DNA of 64,000 bases from Hormiphora californensis (lineage: Eukaryota > Ctenophora > Tentaculata > Cydippida > Pleurobrachiidae). The DNA lies in contig CM035362.1 in assembly GCA_020137815.1 (NCBI GenBank), forward strand, positions 2,202,729 through 2,266,728. Direction: 5' to 3'. The notes beneath the pieces are model-generated. The model had not been told where the DNA came from. It made no database searches and was given only the letters and a program-made list of their open reading frames with translations. Shown piece after piece: positions 36,001 to 46,673 of the stretch. A program made the translations under genes and the position numbers. Within the stretch, counting starts at the first letter, position 1. Each line of letters opens with the position of its first letter.

Positions 36001-39000
36001 CATATAGCCAAAATACGGTTATGCGCATATCTATCTTGTCATCAATCTACTAAACTCGCTATAATGCAATGCTCCCTCAATTTATTTGTGGTTGAGCTCT
36101 CTTGTGGATCTGAGGACACGTACGACGTCTGATTTTGAGGAACAATGATCAAAATGGAATACAGATTACACACTCCAAGAAAGGGAAATGGTTGACGTAC
36201 TTTGAAACTGGGGAATCTAGAGGTCCAAGATACGAAGATGTGACGTGAAATGGAGCTACTAATTCTAACTAGGAACGTTTGACTGACTGTTTTTATGAAG
36301 GAGTCATACTTTATCCCAATTCATTCTCATTTTGATCTTTGTCTACTGATGATTGGTGCCTCCTCGTGGGGCACCATGAAACATGTGTATAGACCTTAAA
36401 AACTGCTGTTGTTTTTAATTTGTATAATTATCCAATTATCTAATTAACCAGATGAGATAGAGACTTAATTTCTGCACCTACCCCCACTAATGCGAGGACG
36501 CTACACATTTTAGTGTCCTTAGATTTGTCTCTACTCCTTTCCTAAGCCCCGTTTTGGTTTTCGCCAGAGGGCTAAAAAAGCAATTAAGGCCAATTAGACC
36601 CAATTATACTCAATTAGGGCACTTTATCGACCTCAGACGGATTGGAAAAGTTGCTTACGTGATTCAACGTATCGAAATTAGTCGGGTTAAGTGGTTTTCG
36701 CTATGATATGATCTGCAGGGCAAGCGAGTCTGGTAACTTGAAACACCGCGGAGGGCTATTTGAAACACTTTTCTCCAAATCCGCTGTCGGAAATTTTTGA
36801 TGTTAATTTTGAGCATAGGGAGGATATGAATTATGAGTTTAGCCATTTCCGCCAAAAATTGGCCGAATTTGGGGCAAAAACTGTTTTCCTGGCTATTTGA
36901 AACACTTTTCGGAAACATTCACTGGACCAAGCACATGTAACAAAATTCAGATTTCAGACATGGAATAGCTCTGTACAACCCTTTTCTAACTATTCCATGT
37001 CGAAAATCTCGGTTTCGTGGACAAATTGAGGGAGATACGGCTGTTTCAAATTAGCAGACTGAGGCGGGCTAATTGAAACACCAAATTTGGATAGATATCA
37101 CGTGACCCTGACCCCGGAAGACAAAATGAGACATCTCAAACCACTTCAAAAACTACCCTGGGACTGTCTCGGTAACATAGGGTGAAAAAAATTTGGGTTC
37201 GACTTGATTTGTGGACACACAAAGGAAAAAAGTGAAAAACTGTTTCAAATAGCCAGTGGCTACCCTATTGGTTGGATTTTCAAATTGTATACCCCTAGTT
37301 ATATTACTAAGTACTGCAGTTAGGGAGCGGATTACAGCTATAATCTGAGCCTTGGGTATGCTACCTAAGCGCCGAATATTATGGTTGAATTATGGTTGAA
37401 TCAACTACCCAATTGGTGAAGCTGATTCATTGAATAGTTCAGATAGCCGTAATTCAACTATTCTGAATTGCAATAACCAAACCCTGCTGAAATAGATCAT
37501 CCCTTTCAATAAATTTGCATTTTAATTAACCCTCCATTCAGTTGAGTGTCCCGCCTTTCCTGTTGAGGAGTCAACACAAGGAAACTGGCCAGTCCGGACT
37601 GCCTCGACAACAGGGACAACGGTCTCCATCGAATGTACTGCCACTCATATCCTTGTGGGGAATGCAACATTGACTTGTCAGGATGATGGATCATGGTCAA
37701 GTGAGGCACCACAGTGCGATAAAATCGGTAAGCTTTAAACTTCACTACTTTACCGACTACGAACGCTATAACGAGATTACCGACTTGATTCACATGCCTT
37801 TTAATTTCCGATAATTTGAAGAAAATTTTTTTTCCCTAGTCGAGTGTCCTGCATTTACTGTTGAGGGATCAACACAAGGAAGCTGGACTGCCTCACCAAC
37901 AGGGAAAACTGCCACGATCGAATGTACTGCCACCCATATCCTTGTGGGAAGTCAAACATTGACTTGTCAGAAGAACGGATCATGGTCAAGTGATATACCA
38001 CAGTGTGACAAAATTAGTAAGTATAAAATTCACACTTCGATAGCTCAATTCACATGCCTTTTAATTTCCGAGAATTTGAAGAAATTTTTTCCCCTAGTCG
38101 AGTGTCCTGCATTTACTGTTGAGGGATCAACACAAAGAAACTGGACTGCCTCACCAACAGGGAAAACTGCCACGATCGAATGTGCTGTCACCCATATCCT
38201 TGTGGGGAATGCAACATTGACTTGTCAGGATGATGGATCGTGGTCAAGTGAGGCACCTCAGTGTGATAAAATCGGTAAGCTTTAAACTTCACTACTTTAC
38301 CGACTACGAACGCTATGACGAGATTACCGACTTGATTCACATGCCTTTTAATTTCCGAGAATTTGAAGAAAAATGTTTTTCCCTAGTCGAGTGTCCTGCA
38401 TTTACTGTTGAGGGATCAACACAAGGAAGCTGGACTGCCTCACCAACAGGGAAAAATGCCACGATCGAATGTGCTGCCACCCATATCCTTGTGGGAAGTG
38501 AAACATTGACTTGTCAGAAGAACGGATCATGGTCAAGTGATATACCACAGTGTGACAAAATTAGTAAGTATAAAATTCACACTTCGATAGCTCAATTCAC
38601 ATGCCTTTTAATTTCCGAGAATTTGAAGAAATTTTTTCCCCTAGTCGAGTGTCCTGCATTTACTGTTGAGGGATCAACACAAAGAAACTGGACTGCCTCG
38701 ACAACAGGGACAACGGTCTCCATCGAATGTACTGCCACTCATATCCTTGTGGGGAATGCAACATTGACTTGTCAGGATGATGGATCATGGTCAAGTGAGG
38801 CACCTCAGTGCAATGATATCGGTAAGCATATTTTAAACTTCACTACTTTACCGACTACGAACGATATAACGAGATTACCGACTTACGAATCACGTACACA
38901 CACACATCACACACACACATCACACACATCACACATTCCATCACACATTCCATCACCAATAACAACAAAATAATCTAGATATCTAAACTACGGATAAAAG

Positions 39001-39070
39001 GAGGGGTCAGATGCCCTCTGTACCGATTATCCACTTTCCTTTTCCACCCCTTTCCACTTTAGGGAAATGA
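33025..39070 (+). CDS. Secreted protein: two unnamed domains plus five CCP (sushi) domains, copy B
   Basis: Paralogue of the gene at 29594. Nine exons (33025-33079, 33282-33731, 34791-35246, 37542-37727, 37840-38016, 38098-38274, 38387-38563, 38645-38821, 39063-39070) join in phase to 620 residues. It has the same signal peptide and the same pair of unnamed domains (WVVAKTETTLIVKCNGVKVL and IWTINKTETALIIRCNN are diagnostic), then five CCP exons. CCP2 and CCP4 are one subtype (QKNGSWSSDIPQC) and CCP3 and CCP5 the other (QDDGSWSSEAPQC), so a two-exon block was duplicated. Intron 2 has gained a 755-bp inverted-repeat element and intron 3 a roughly 2-kb insert with nested hairpins. Both may affect splicing. 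Confidence 0.82.
33768..33950. mobile_element. Family-B MITE in intron 2 of copy B
   Basis: Near-identical to 30373-30559, including flanking bases; inherited through the gene duplication. Confidence 0.75.
33960..34714. mobile_element. 755-bp inverted-repeat element with TA target, absent from copy A
   Basis: Arms of about 190 bp begin ACGGGTGACAACTAAAAATT and end in its complement. TA flanks both ends (33958-33959 and 34715-34716). Copy A has the empty site GATAGTAGTATTA, so the insertion is younger than the duplication. The interior is about 370 bp, with no transposase seen. Confidence 0.85.
35504..36580. mobile_element. Nested-hairpin insert in copy B intron 3
   Basis: Outer arms (about 35504-35665 and 36415-36580; TTTTTAGCCTTCTGGCG against CGCCAGAGGGCTAAAAA) enclose a second hairpin (35663-36030) centred near 35843. 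A wider insert of about 1.95 kb, absent from copy A, is flanked by a roughly 60-bp direct repeat (35277-35338 and 37263-37326) that begins TTGGATTTTCAAATTG. Confidence 0.7.
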
Positions 39071-39626
39071 AATGGAGCCGCTTCAGAGATCTTTCAAAAA
39101 ACACTTTTTGGGAATGGAATAACTTTGATTTTAGTTTCGGTCTATAGCCACAATAATAATAACAATAAGGGTGGATAAACTTTACCCAATTTAAGATAAT
39201 TTTGTAATCAGTTCTGTTAATTTAGTTGAAAGTTGCTCTATACTACTAGTAGTACTAGCACATGGTCCACTAGAGAATACCAAATAAAATAGACACACAA
39301 ACTAGAAGAACGTTCTAATAGAACATGGAACTTCTATGTTCTTAACTTGTTTATATAGAATTATAGCTATTCTATGTGAACAAATTGAGTTTTTGTAAAA
39401 AAGTTAAGTTTTTAGTCAAGGAAATACACACAGGATATACACTTCCGCGTCTTCCAAATCGCCAATGAGCGCTAATAATTAGGCACTATTAATATTAAGC
39501 CACTATACAACAGTAAACTGAACTAGCTAATAATTTGATACTAGTTTATTACATGTAACTAATATTTCATACGCGTTATATCCGAAAGATTAAATATATT
39601 ACGTGTCCCTATACTTCACTATTATA
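39071..39626. other. Intergenic between convergent genes
   Basis: About 560 bases, AT-rich, holding the 3' ends of the CCP gene (plus) and the GPCR (minus). No other feature seen. Confidence 0.5.
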
Positions 39627-42600
39627 CTAACTACTATAACTTGTCCCAGCAGCTACTGCACTATGACTCTTCAACACCAAGGCAGCACTGATCCTTCTAT
39701 TCCCTGCAACACCCGGTGAATTTGCAGCTGCTGGGGATCCCGTGATGAGAGGACTTGAGGATGCCTCCATGGGAGTACCGGCACTGAATGACCTAAAATG
39801 GGATTATATCAACTTTTCTTCCAAGAACTGACGGTGCGGCGTAGAAATTGTAGAACTGATCATTTTAAAATCCAGGCAAAGGTCAGACAGAGTATCATAT
39901 TTATTATATGGCCATTATATATATTACCTAAGGAAGGGTACTGCTCCTGCAACAGATTGTCTTCCTCCCGCTCTGCTCACCCTCCTAGGATCTCCTCCCG
40001 TGACAACAGATATCCGCTGGCCCGTTATCGCTGCAGCTATCTGACCGCTATTTGCACTCATACTCTCCCTTCTGGTCCGGGCTTGTTTTCGGTCAATGAA
40101 CCCACATGATAGCGTGTGTAGAATCTACATGGGGTGCGAGGTGGTGTTTGTGGGTAGGTGTGGGGGGTTGAAATAGAAATTATAGTCACTATCATTTTAC
40201 TATTTTACTATTTTACTATTTTCTCAACTAAACCAGGAACAAGATGATAGCTCATTAAACCGGATCTATGAATAATAGCCCTGAGACCTCAGATCAGGGG
40301 CCGTGATCAGGAGTTTACTCTCCCGAACCCGACACCTATAATAATGAGAACCTGCCTGTGTAGTTCCTGATGGTGGGAGGGGAGGGGGGCTATTCTCCTA
40401 GTGCCGGCGATATCGCTTTGCGATAGTCCCCTGTGGGCTTGCCGTTGGCAAGCCCAGGCACTCCGTAGATAGATAGGGGCCGTGACCTGAATCTGAGGTT
40501 CAGTCACGACTGATTTCCCCCAAAGGACAAACCTGGAAAAGGTTGAAGACTGCAAAACTGCTCAACTCGCTACTCCGATAGATTAGGACACAGGGATTTA
40601 TTGCAGCATTTAGGTAAACAACTGAAATGAGAAACGTTTTTGAGAGTTCCCATCAGGTTTCCTAGTGTGAAACTGTGAAACGTTGTGTAACCTCGATCAA
40701 CCATGACATGTTCATATTATACCTGTCTGGCGCCGCGACCCATCTGAGCAATTTGAGAATCAAATGGGGTATGGCGCCGCCATACAGTATTATACCTGTG
40801 TAATGGGAAAAGAAGAAGAGAGCTAGAAAGAATGAGTTTCCTTTCACGTTTTCCACCTTCTTTATCGTAGTGTAAACCCACATCACCGCACCAAACACTG
40901 AAAAGTGAAAAAGTGATCTATTTATGTCGAAATGTAGATTTATGAGCTGGGCCCCGCTGTTAAAACAGTCGTGCCTGTCACGGCAATTTACCCTTGAGAC
41001 CTGGGGTTTCGGCCTCAGAGCTAGAGGTAGATAGCAGTGACCATTGTGAGGTGATTGCAAAACATAAGGCTGAACTTGGTGACATGAACACCTGTCATGT
41101 GAGATGGACGTCGCACGCAACTGAGATCGATCCCACAGGAACCTGTTACTCACGAAGCGAGAATAGGTAGCAATGGCAAAACATAGGGCTGAACTTGGTC
41201 AACCGAACCCTTTCAGAAGTATGAGCTACACAAGGTAACTTACCAGCAAATGTGATGTTGCAGATGAGGAACACCACACTGATAATAACAATGGTTCGTG
41301 TGGTCCGGGACATTGTGGCATCCCTAACTGCTGTCTGCTCCTGCACTGTACGGGCCTTGATGAACCCTTTAGATCTCTACATAAAGGGAGGATAAAGTGT
41401 CAGTGTGATGAGAGAATTTAAAAGAAGTTACCTGCTCAACTTTTATATGGGGATCTCCCAAATGAGCCTCCCGCGATGACTTCTAGTTAACCCAACGATC
41501 CTGGACACTAAACAGAGACTAACTATTTCTATAACTAACATGTAAATCAGAGTTCTACTGTATTTCTATAACTAACAGGTAAATCAGAGTTCTACTGTAT
41601 TTCTATAACTAACAGGTAAATCAGAGTTCTACTGTATTTCTATAACTAACAGGTAAATCAGAGTTCTACTGTATTTCTATATTCTATCACTAACCCGGAT
41701 GGCCCACAATGTGAGGAAGAGTGCACACATGACAATGACAGTAGGTAGGACATAGGGAACCCCGTATACCAGATCCGGAGGGAGAAGATTGGTTAGACAC
41801 TGGTTCACTGTCGTACATCTCACCACTCTTCTGTGACCTGTATGAAAGAGGTGATTAAACAATTGTTTAATGACCAGTTATAGGAACAAATCTGTCATTT
41901 CAGCGCAATTCTTGACCACTCTCCTGATCGCTCCGCTCGCAGGGAGAAACCTCAGGATTAGATATAAAAATTATAAACAGGGAGGGTGGTTTATAATTCC
42001 CTAGCTCACCCAGTATAAAGTTTTCAATTCCAATATAGACCATGAATATGAACCAGATGACTGTGTAAACTGCAATTGATATCCAGACTGGCCGATATAG
42101 TATCCTGGAAATGAATTTGAGGTGGATTATACACCAAGAAAACCTAGTTTAATTTACTTTTCTCTGCCCCAGGAACCGACCGAATCAGGAAATACTGGTC
42201 CCTGATTAGCCGATAACCAGTCACGTGACCTAAATAACGAGTTCTGATTGGTTGTTTACTTGTTTCGGTCGGTTCCTGCTCTGTCCCATCATACTCCTAC
42301 CCATCGGTTGCCCAGTGCCCAGCTCCTCCGTTGCAGAAGGAGGAAACAGTCGAACCTGAATCTCAGGTTCAGGTTACGGCTACTTACCCCTAAGACCTGA
42401 GACCTCAGAAGTAAATTATAAATACCCGTTACTTGAACCTGAGGTTCAGGGGCGACTGTTTTCCCTCGGTACCTGTAGAATGGCCTCCAAACCGCGATTG
42501 CTCGAGTGACGGCGAGAGTTGCATTGAGAAAACAGCTAACCCGGGAGGTAACATTGAACATCAGTAGAACAGTGTAGCAATAGAAACCAAAGGGCGTCTG

Positions 42601-44239
42601 GGGGATGGAGATACTGCTCCTTTGTAGTCCCGTCTGAGGTGCAATGAATTATTATTAGAGCGGATATATCCTGGTCATCATCATGATAAAGAAAGAAATA
42701 GGGGAGCTAGGAATCCTGGTAGGATTTAACAGCGTCCCTGATTGTCATACTGTAAATAACAGTCTAGGATTCGATTGGGAAGCCCCATTCGGGGCCTGGC
42801 AAGGCCCCCCGACCCGAATATAATCCAAACTCAACCCATCCCCCCTAAAACATCCCCCCTAAAACTAAAACAACGGGGCCGAGCCGGCAGGCCCTTAATA
42901 CCAGATGAAAAAAAAACCATTCGGGGCCTGGCAAGGCCCCCCGACCCGAATATAACCCAAACTCAACCCATCCCCCCTAAAACATCCCCCCTAAAACTAA
43001 AACAACGGGGCCGAGCCGACAGGCCCTTAATACCAGATGAAAAAAAAACCATAAACCATAAACCATAAACCATAGATATTTTTAGAGTGAAAGTTTTGAA
43101 GCCCCCTGAAGTAGTAGAGAGGTGTTCTATGGCTCGTTGGAAAGGTCTCGAGGTCCCGCGACGTATAGGGGGTGTGGCGATGGCCATACCCAAACCTATA
43201 AGGGGTAGGACGCGAAAAACAGTCAAAATAAGGGGTATACAGAACTAGGCAATTGGAAGGAGTAGAAAGGTGTTCTAGGGTGCGTTCGAAAGCTCTCGAG
43301 GTGCTGAAGTAATTGGAATGTAATTGGAAGTAATTACATGTAATTAAAGGGTAATTACATGTAATTAAAGGGTAATAACATGTAATTAAAAGGTCTGCAT
43401 GATCCCAAATGATAATTTAAACATATTTTGACGTATTTGGAGGCCCTGAGACCAGCGGATGGCCAAATTTAATCCGGTTTCGGGTCGGCTGACGTAAAAA
43501 CTCCGCGTTTTGGTCGAGGTAAAACCATAAACCATAACCATAGATATTTTTAGAGTGAAAGTTTTGAAGCCCCCTGAAGTAGTAGAGAGGTGTTCTATGG
43601 CTCGTTGGAAAGGTCTCGAGGTCCCGCGACGTATAGGGGGTGTGGCGATGGCCATACCCAAACCTATAAGGGGTAGGACGCGAAAAAACAGTCAAAATAA
43701 GGGGTATAAAGAACTCGGCAATTAGAAGGAGTAGAAAGGTGTTCTAGGGTGCGTTCGAAAGCTCTCGAGGTCCTAAAGTAATTGGAATGTAATTGGAAGT
43801 AATTACATGTAATTGGAAGTAATTACATGTAATTAAAGGGTAATTACATGTAATTAAAAGGTCTAAATGACCCCAAATGACAATTCAGACATATTTTGAC
43901 ATATTTGGAGGCCCTGAGACCAGCGGGTGGCCAAATTTAATCCGGTTTCGGGTCGGCTGACGTAAAAACTCCGCGTTTTGGTCGAGATAACACACAAAAA
44001 ACATTTCAAGGGAACCACGCGTTTCAATATGTCACACATATACTCACATCGACAACTATGAACGATACAACTTGAAGAAGAGCGGTAATCGCAGTCAGGG
44101 AATCAGTGATAGCAATGCCAGAGTAGAGCATGGAAACAAGGGTGTTTCGACTGATCCAATAGTACTTGAGGACGGTGTAGTTTCCAAAGAGCGCGAAACT
44201 ACCGATAACCAAATTACTCAGGATTTGGAAAAGGAACAT
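39627..44239 (-). CDS. Class A-like GPCR, ten exons, one junction unresolved
   Basis: Exons 44048-44239 (TM1-TM2), 42473-42619 (TM3), 42010-42104 (TM4), 41695-41837 (loop 2-TM5), 41244-41376 (loop 3-TM6), 40796-40897 (TM6 end), 40533-40621 (TM7), 39928-40124 and 39627-39792 (tail). TM3 ends TRAIAVWRPFY in the DRY position; loop 2 carries Cys (VRCTTVNQCL); TM7 reads NAAINPCVLIY (NPxxY). All junctions from TM3 onward keep phase. The TM2-TM3 junction does not: a further small exon of length 2 mod 3 must lie in the 1.4-kb intron, or a base is wrong. The tail is Ser/Ala-rich. Introns hold MITEs of three families and tandem repeats. The N-terminus is very short if the Met at 44239 is used. Ligand unknown. 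Confidence 0.85.
40723..40787. mobile_element. 65-bp hAT-like MITE at a splice donor
   Basis: CTGTCTGGCGCCG to GCCGCCATACAG, flanked by TATTATAC on both sides (40715-40722 and 40788-40795). On the minus strand the right-hand duplication is the first eight bases of the intron after the exon ending at 40796, so the target included the donor itself. Confidence 0.85.
41519..41685. repeat. 37-bp tandem repeat, about 4.5 copies
   Basis: Unit CTGTATTTCTATAACTAACA followed by GGTAAATCAGAGTTCTA, in a GPCR intron; copies are nearly identical. Confidence 0.9.
42170..42278. mobile_element. MITE with CAGGAACCGACCGA ends
   Basis: Inverted ends CAGGAACCGACCGAA and TTCGGTCGGTTCCTG. A relative lies at 50525-50617. 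Flanks CTCTGCCCC and CTCTGTCCC may be a 9-bp target duplication with one change. Confidence 0.7.
42341..42465. mobile_element. Family-B MITE in a GPCR intron
   Basis: AGGAAACAGTCGAACCTGAA at the left and AGGGGCGACTGTTTTCCC at the right, directly beside the TM3 exon's donor at 42473. Confidence 0.7.
42780..43990. repeat. Two direct tandem duplications in a GPCR intron
   Basis: A roughly 125-bp unit (CATTCGGGGCCTGGCAAGG to CCAGATGAAAAAAAAACC) occurs twice at 42785-43045. A roughly 480-bp unit (ATAGATATTTTTAGAGTGAA to GTCGAGGTAA) occurs twice at 43070-43990, with AAACCAT triplication at the joint. Proteins read through it repeat with the DNA and are not genes. Confidence 0.85.
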
Positions 44240-45317
44240 GTCTATATATGGGGAAAACAGTTGTGACTGAGGAACATGTCTATACATTAGTAGTTTAGAG
44301 TAGAATGTTAGTGGTTGCCAACCATTGGTTGGATTTCTTCTCAAGCCGAGTATATATATAACTAATCGGAGAAAAGACAAAAGTAGTCGTGCCTGGATCT
44401 CAGGTTCAGCCACAACTGTTTCCCTCTATGTGTTTCCAATGGAAGTTCTATGTGTTACCAGCAAGGTCCTGTCGACATACGGTTACACGGGACCTAAGTG
44501 CTTGGTAAAATTAATGGCAGAAAAACTATTTTGTACAAGCTCACTACTGAGAAATGAATGACAACCTAGGCCTAAAGAAAAATCGAATGAATTATCGCTT
44601 CCAGAAGGAAGTTACAAAATTCATTTTCTATTGGCTTATCGGAATTCGTTCCATTTGACAATTTATTATCAGTTGTGATGGTGACACACAACTTGCTTCA
44701 TTATTTCAAACTGTTAATTAATAGCACGACCTACAGTCGGCTGTCGAGAGTTGGTCATAAAATTATTAGTGATTTTAGCACATACATAGTACCTATGTAA
44801 CATAAATTTAGGTAACTAAATATCATCACGATTCAATTACGTATCGATTCGGTATCAGCACATGGATTCAAATAAGCTCAACTGCAATTAATATTTGGGA
44901 AACATATTTGGGAAAACTGAACTCACACAGTACCAAATGAAGCAATTTATTACCTCAATTTAAGTGATATCAACCAGACAAATTACTGGTGTCGCCCACA
45001 ACAACCCAGCGGGTGGTGAACCACACTATATATTATAGTTGGCTGTACCACTTCGTGTTGGCCGTTGGACTTCACCAATTACCCAATTATCTGGGTTCCC
45101 ATAGCACACACACATATGTGAATAAAAGGTACACTGGGCCGGTATAAGCACATTAGGGAGTTTTCTCAGACCCGGCCGGCGTCACCAGTAGGATTCTCAC
45201 ATTTCCTACTTGTATTTTGCACTGGCTCCTAACTGATAAGATCCAGCCGCTGCAGCAGGCGACCTCGACCTTGCCTATCTACGTGAGAAATTCTTGGGCT
45301 GCCGGGGGTTGCCCACC
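44240..45317. other. Intergenic with family-B MITE ends
   Basis: GGGGAAAACAGTTGTGACTG (44252) and CCACAACTGTTTCCCTC (44410-44427) are the opposed ends of a family-B element next to the GPCR's first exon. The rest is AT-rich with no gene signal until the ATG at 45318. Confidence 0.5.
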
Positions 45318-46673
45318 ATGCCCTCTACACCCCCCACCCCGGCAGGCCCTCGACCTAATGGTAAGTTAGGACTGACGAGACGCTACTCCACTGAATGCCC
45401 GACAAGAAAATCAGCAAGAGTTGCGAGTCAGAGAGTCAACAACAACAAAACTACAACCCCTGTGAAGAGAGACCCTGTTATTGCAAAGGGTGTTAAGAGT
45501 AGCAAGGACACTAGAAAAGACACTAGCAAAGACACTAGCAAGGATGATATTTGTATGTGTAGTAAACAGAAGGACAGTAGGGATATGTGTGTTGGACCGG
45601 ACAGAAGTATGTTGGGAGTGAGTGATAAGTGTGTGGGGACTGATGATATAGAACTTTTTGATAAGGGAGTGGTGACTGATTCTACGGAAGTAGAAGACAA
45701 AGGTGTAACGACAGAGCGAAAACAACTAACTGTCCATGTTAACACCCCCCTCTCTCTCCCCCCATACACGGTTGATATTGCATCTAGAGAAGAGGAATCT
45801 GTACCTGCACCTGAACCTGAACCTGTCAGAGAACCTGAACCTGTCAGAGACGCACCAGCTGCAGATCCTTACCTCAACTCTCCGGTAAGATCCATCCATA
45901 TTGAATCTGATCTCACTCACATCACTACGGAAGCCCTTGCCAGCACCATCAGTTTTATTAAGGAGGGGCACCGGGAAGTAGCCACGTTTGGTGTTGACTA
46001 TAGCTATGGAGGGAAGGTACATCCCGCTACCCCATTTCCATCGGAGGGTCCTCTCCATGACATCATAACATCACTGTTAGGTACCATTGGAGAGCATAAC
46101 TCATGCCTCGCCACACTGTACAGAAACGGGGGTAGCTCAATTCCCTGGCACCAGGATGATGAGGTACAGATCGTCCCTGACTCAGATATTGTATGTGTGT
46201 CGTTTGGAGCCACCAGGTCACTCCACATTAGAACTGTGTTTGGGCCCAAAGCTAACCATACACACGTTCAATCACATGGCTCGTGCTACGCCATGTCAGT
46301 AGCGTGCCAGAACCAGTGGGAACACTGTGTCCCAGCGGAACCTGAAATTGCCGGGCCTCGGATTTCGCTGACTTTTCGGAAGCTCAGGCCTACCCCGACA
46401 GACTCGAGCACTAACATCGTGCCCCCTCGACTCAATATTCCCCCCATCAAGCAACCCGACATGCCTGAACATCAACCGAAACGGATCCTCGTCCTTACTG
46501 ACAGTGGGTTTTACCGTTTATCATCACCCATTGGCCGAGACACAGATAGAAATGCATTTCTAGCTATCCTTCTCAAAGGCTATCTAGCTATCTCTAAAAG
46601 AGTCTGGCGGCATCTACATAGTCACAACATTAGTATCTCACAATATATTGGTGATCTAGGTTCTCATCTTTAG
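45318..46673 (+). CDS. AlkB-type 2-oxoglutarate/Fe(II) dioxygenase ORF with an SGNH-like tail
   Basis: A single uninterrupted ORF of 451 codons. Residues 1-190 are basic, then Ser/Thr/Asp-rich and low-complexity, with three related motifs (SDKCVGTDD, FDKGVVTDS, EDKGVTTER). Residues about 195-365 match the AlkB fold: the HxD of the iron site in IPWHQDDE, the second His in WEHCVP and the substrate/2OG Arg pair in GPRISLTFRKLR, with Asn/Tyr of CLATLYRNGG ahead. AlkB enzymes remove alkyl groups from RNA or DNA bases. After it, KRILVLTDSGFYRL looks like the first block of an SGNH hydrolase, cut off by the stop about 60 residues on. The lack of introns, the Gag-like N-terminus and this domain pair suggest a retroelement or captured viral module rather than a typical host ALKBH gene; no reverse transcriptase follows. 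Catalytic residues look intact. Confidence 0.75.
   Translation: MPSTPPTPAGPRPNGKLGLTRRYSTECPTRKSARVASQRVNNNKTTTPVKRDPVIAKGVKSSKDTRKDTSKDTSKDDICMCSKQKDSRDMCVGPDRSMLGVSDKCVGTDDIELFDKGVVTDSTEVEDKGVTTERKQLTVHVNTPLSLPPYTVDIASREEESVPAPEPEPVREPEPVRDAPAADPYLNSPVRSIHIESDLTHITTEALASTISFIKEGHREVATFGVDYSYGGKVHPATPFPSEGPLHDIITSLLGTIGEHNSCLATLYRNGGSSIPWHQDDEVQIVPDSDIVCVSFGATRSLHIRTVFGPKANHTHVQSHGSCYAMSVACQNQWEHCVPAEPEIAGPRISLTFRKLRPTPTDSSTNIVPPRLNIPPIKQPDMPEHQPKRILVLTDSGFYRLSSPIGRDTDRNAFLAILLKGYLAISKRVWRHLHSHNISISQYIGDLGSHL

Larger units (their letters stand above)
27621..39121. repeat. Tandem gene duplication (two units)
   Basis: Unit A (27621-32331) and unit B (32332-39121) both start CTGCAGAT-ATTTCTTGCAG, run through a CTCTATCC satellite, a signal-peptide exon, two domain exons and CCP exons, and end in CACTTTTTGGGAATGGAATA. 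Introns as well as exons align, so the duplication is recent. Unit B is longer because of extra CCP exons and two inserted elements. Confidence 0.9.

Noticed and set aside
42775-43068. Repeated Pro/Lys-rich ORF
   Set aside because: It repeats exactly with the DNA duplication and lies in a GPCR intron.
43045-43075. Telomere-like AAACCAT repeats
   Set aside because: Only three to four units at a duplication joint; not the metazoan TTAGGG motif and far too short.
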